A stretch of 6,916 nucleotides of DNA from Vulcanimicrobiota bacterium. GTDB taxonomy: Bacteria > Vulcanimicrobiota > Vulcanimicrobiia > Vulcanimicrobiales > Vulcanimicrobiaceae. This document shows, piece after piece, positions 5,249-6,916 of the stretch. Position 1 is the first letter of the stretch. Each line of letters starts with the position of its first letter. The stretch spans positions 1 through 6,916 of the forward strand of contig DAHUYY010000103.1 in the NCBI GenBank assembly GCA_027306845.1, in the 5' to 3' direction. The translations under genes were made by a program, and so were the position numbers. A model generated the notes under the pieces. It was not told the origin of the DNA. It made no database searches and worked only from the letters and a program-made list of their open reading frames with translations.

Positions 5249-6082
5249 GTGAAGCTCTATATCTCGTGCGACATGGAAGGAACGGCGGGGGTCTGCTCCT
5301 GGAATCAGTGCGACCCGACCAACACCACCGAGTATCCGATCTATCGTCGAATGATGTCGCGCGAGGTTCGTGCGGCGATCGAGGGTGCGCGAAGCGTCGA
5401 ACCCTGCGATGTCTTAGTGAACGATTCGCATTCGCGCATGCACAACCTACTCTTCGAAGAGCTACCGAACGATATCCGCGTGCTCTCGGGATATCGGAAG
5501 GCTTTTTCTATGGTGCAGAGCGGTGACGAAGGGTTTGAAGGAGCATTTTTCACCGGTTATCATGCGGGCATCGGCGTCGAACGTGCGGTGCTCGCGCATA
5601 CGTACTCGCCGAACGTGCTTTACGGCGTGCGCGTCAACGGAGTGGAATTCGACGAGGCGTTGCTCAATGCGGCCTTTCTTGGAGAGTTCGGCGTTCCGGT
5701 ACTTTTGGTGACCGGCGACGAAGCGCTCTGCACCGCGGTTCGGGGACACCTTCCTTGGGTGGAATGCGCGCAAGTGAAACGTTCCATCGATTACTATTCC
5801 GTGGATTCCCTGACCCCCGCCGCCGCAATCGCGCTGATCGTCGATGCCGCTCGATCGGCGATGCTGCGCCGCACGCAGGCGCGTCCGTTTCGCGTCGAGG
5901 GGCCAGTCACGTTGCAGATCGAGACGGTCGGCGTCGAGTGCGCCGATTATATTGCGCTCGTACCGGGTTTCGCGCGCGTTGGCGGGCGGTCGCTCCGTTT
6001 CAACGCCGCAAGCTATCTGCCGGTCTTTCAGGCGTTGATCGCCGCTATGCGTATCGGCCGCTCGGCGGCCGAGCGGGCATAA
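5249..6082 (+). CDS. dppA: M55 family zinc D-aminopeptidase (DppA-like)
   Basis: DppA-type enzymes are decameric cytoplasmic zinc aminopeptidases that release D-alanine or similar residues from short peptides, probably recycling cell-wall or D-amino-acid peptides. The 277 residues match the family (Bacillus subtilis DppA is about 274). Visible motifs are MKLYISCDMEG with metal ligands Asp8 and Glu10, VNDSHSRMHN with His61, FFTGYHAG with His105, HTYS with His117 (the position of the catalytic His115 of DppA), and NGVEFDEALLNA with Glu136. The later VPGFARVGGRSLRF block (residues 237-250) and the final alpha-helix are also typical. All expected zinc ligands are present, so it should be active. 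In B. subtilis dppA heads a dipeptide transporter operon; no transporter gene is seen here. It is divergent from the cytochrome gene and followed by a hairpin without a T run. Confidence 0.93.
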   Translation: MKLYISCDMEGTAGVCSWNQCDPTNTTEYPIYRRMMSREVRAAIEGARSVEPCDVLVNDSHSRMHNLLFEELPNDIRVLSGYRKAFSMVQSGDEGFEGAFFTGYHAGIGVERAVLAHTYSPNVLYGVRVNGVEFDEALLNAAFLGEFGVPVLLVTGDEALCTAVRGHLPWVECAQVKRSIDYYSVDSLTPAAAIALIVDAARSAMLRRTQARPFRVEGPVTLQIETVGVECADYIALVPGFARVGGRSLRFNAASYLPVFQALIAAMRIGRSAAERA

Positions 6083-6083
6083 A

Positions 6084-6118
6084 GAGAACCCACCGAGTAA
6101 TCATTTCGGTGGGCTCTC
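6084..6118. terminator. hairpin between convergent aminopeptidase and Met-rich protein genes
   Basis: CCCACCGA (6089-6096) pairs with TCGGTGGG (6106-6113). One A-C mismatch then separates it from four further pairs (GAGA 6084-6087 with TCTC 6115-6118). It begins two bases after the aminopeptidase stop. It lacks a following T run, so it may slow or end transcription only partly, or protect the 3' end. Confidence 0.5.
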
Positions 6119-6120
6119 CG

Positions 6121-6142
6121 TTCGCGCGAATTTGCGCGCGAA
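6121..6142. repeat. second inverted repeat, just beyond the Met-rich gene's stop
   Basis: TTCGCGCG (6121-6128) and CGCGCGAA (6135-6142) are perfect arms around AATTTG. The right arm touches the minus-strand stop codon at 6145-6143. No T run follows on either strand. With the previous hairpin it fills almost all of the 60-base convergent gap. Confidence 0.5.
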
Positions 6143-6622
6143 TTAGCGGTGCATCGATTGACGCATCGCTTTCAGCTTTTCGATCGCGGCATTCTGCGCT
6201 GCAATCGTCGTGCGGGCGAACGCAATCGCTTCAGGATCCTTCCCGTATTTCACCTCGACTCGTGCCATCGCGAGAGTCGCGCGAGCGTGTCGCAAGGCGA
6301 TGGTAACGTAATCGAGATCCGGGTTTCCCGACCATTTCGCTGCGTGGCCGGATCGGGGCGCGCCCATTGCGCCCATCATTGCATCGCGCATGGCGATCTC
6401 TGCCGGGGTCGATGCGCTCGACATCATGCCGCCCATCGCATGGCAGGCACCGTTCTGCCCCATACCACCGCCCATGCCGCCGCCCATACCGGGCATCGGC
6501 ATCATCGTGCTCTGCGGGGTCGTCTGCTCGACCCCCCGAACGATATTCGGAGAGGTGACGGCCATCGCCCCGAGCGTGAGGATCGCGGCGAGCGCGACCC
6601 GTTTGAAAATGAGGATATTCAT
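6143..6622 (-). CDS. exported methionine-rich protein with a DUF305-like helical domain
   Basis: The 159 residues begin with a signal peptide (MNILIFKRVALAAILTLGAM, cleavage near residue 30). Residues 40-86 contain 13 methionines in PMPGMGGGMGGGMG and HAMGGMM type repeats, with one Cys-His pair (C60-H61). Met-rich stretches of this kind bind Cu(I) in several periplasmic copper proteins. Residues 100-157 resemble the end of DUF305 (for example CopM of cyanobacteria): DYVTIALRHARATLAMARVE, KYGKDPEAIAFARTTIAAQ, then AAIEKLKAMRQ. The usual two-histidine core (PHHQ) is replaced by LRHAR with a single histidine, so metal binding may be altered. The ATG at 6622 has no obvious ribosome binding site. 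Convergent to the aminopeptidase gene. Export and Met-rich character are certain; DUF305 membership and a copper role are inferred. Confidence 0.76.
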   Translation of the reverse strand: MNILIFKRVALAAILTLGAMAVTSPNIVRGVEQTTPQSTMMPMPGMGGGMGGGMGQNGACHAMGGMMSSASTPAEIAMRDAMMGAMGAPRSGHAAKWSGNPDLDYVTIALRHARATLAMARVEVKYGKDPEAIAFARTTIAAQNAAIEKLKAMRQSMHR

Positions 6623-6704
6623 GATGTGACAAGGCTAACGCGTCGATATCCACAAGCAAAGAATCTTGCGTCGCACGCCCTTCTATTCTCTCGTCGGCGA
6701 TCGC

Positions 6705-6916
6705 TTAGACCGCGAGCGGCCCCGCCGGCTCGTTCGGTGCGGCCTCCGCGAGAAAGGCGCGCACTTCGTCGTCGGTCGTCTGCGAAAAATCTTGGTAATA
6801 CGCCCCGACCGCCTCGAACGGCTCGGGTTGAAGCAGGCATACGAGGGAATCGGCGAGCGATTCGATCGCATCGCACGCTTCACGGGAACCGACGGGAACC
6901 GCAACGATAACCGAGC
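6705..6916 (-). CDS. predicted phosphoribosyltransferase (COG1926-like), C-terminal end
   Basis: Only the last 69 residues are in the window; the gene begins beyond the right edge. The visible part reads SVIVAVPVGSREACDAIESL, then ADSLVCLLQPEPFEAVGAYY, followed by QDFSQTTDDEVRAFLAEA and a short tail to TAA. This matches the C-terminus of the COG1926 family of stand-alone phosphoribosyltransferase-fold proteins, where VAVPV, a cysteine-containing VCL strand, PEPFxAVGxxYxDF and QTxDxEV are conserved. These proteins are about 210-220 residues long and their exact substrate is not established. The phosphoribosyl pyrophosphate-binding loop lies outside the window. The gene reads toward the Met-rich gene with an 82-base gap, so read-through into that gene is possible, since I see no terminator between them. 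Confidence 0.8.
   Translation of the reverse strand, partial: SVIVAVPVGSREACDAIESLADSLVCLLQPEPFEAVGAYYQDFSQTTDDEVRAFLAEAAPNEPAGPLAV

Noticed and set aside
6483..6503. GC-rich CCCATACCGGGCAT-type repeats as a DNA element
   Set aside because: They are simply the codons of the Met/Gly/Pro-rich protein segment on the minus strand.
1..6916. CRISPR array, insertion sequence, phage or toxin-antitoxin genes
   Set aside because: No regularly spaced repeats, transposase motifs, terminal inverted repeats or paired small toxin-antitoxin genes were seen on either strand.

Overview
This is a GC-rich bacterial chromosomal window with short intergenic spaces, ordinary housekeeping genes and no mobile element, CRISPR array or phage gene. 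Secreted proteins with signal peptides and a probable outer-membrane beta-barrel cytochrome point to a cell with two membranes. The codon style, the HU protein with a lysine/alanine tail and the gene mix would fit an under-sampled phylum such as Eremiobacterota (WPS-2) or a neighbour, but that placement is a low-confidence impression from composition, not a result.

Layout. Positions 1-669 (minus) hold the N-terminal 223 residues of the redox chaperone Hsp33 (hslO), which runs off the left edge. It is divergent from aroQ (725-1153, plus; type II 3-dehydroquinate dehydratase). A histone-like HU protein with a Lys/Ala tail (1286-1657, plus, TTG start) follows and ends at a strong intrinsic terminator. 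A tRNA-Pro(GGG) with encoded CCA sits at 1786-1863, followed by a hairpin that can terminate transcription in both directions. An unrecognised 169-residue protein (1925-2434, minus) is divergent from a secreted PDZ-domain protein (2521-3486, plus). The space between these two contains a sizeable inverted repeat.

The centrepiece is a 546-residue minus-strand gene (3477-5117). It has a signal peptide, a CxxCH heme site right after it, a beta-strand-rich middle that looks like an outer-membrane barrel, and a second, C-terminal cytochrome c domain with its own CxxCH, a Met-Pro-rich insert and a candidate Met ligand. The first part resembles Cyc2-type fused cytochrome-porins, which are outer-membrane Fe(II) oxidases or electron conduits. 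The added C-terminal cytochrome makes the architecture worth following up. Divergent from it is a DppA-like M55 D-aminopeptidase (5249-6082, plus). A methionine-rich exported protein with a DUF305-like helical domain (6143-6622, minus) and the C-terminal end of a COG1926-type phosphoribosyltransferase (6705-6916, minus) close the window.

How they fit together. Most genes look like independent housekeeping units. The fused cytochrome and the Met-rich DUF305-like protein could both act in the cell envelope in metal or electron handling. They share Met-Pro-Gly-Met motifs, but their linkage is loose because dppA lies between them on the other strand. No intergenic stretch exceeds 300 bases. The longest are 1154-1285, 1658-1785 and 5118-5248.
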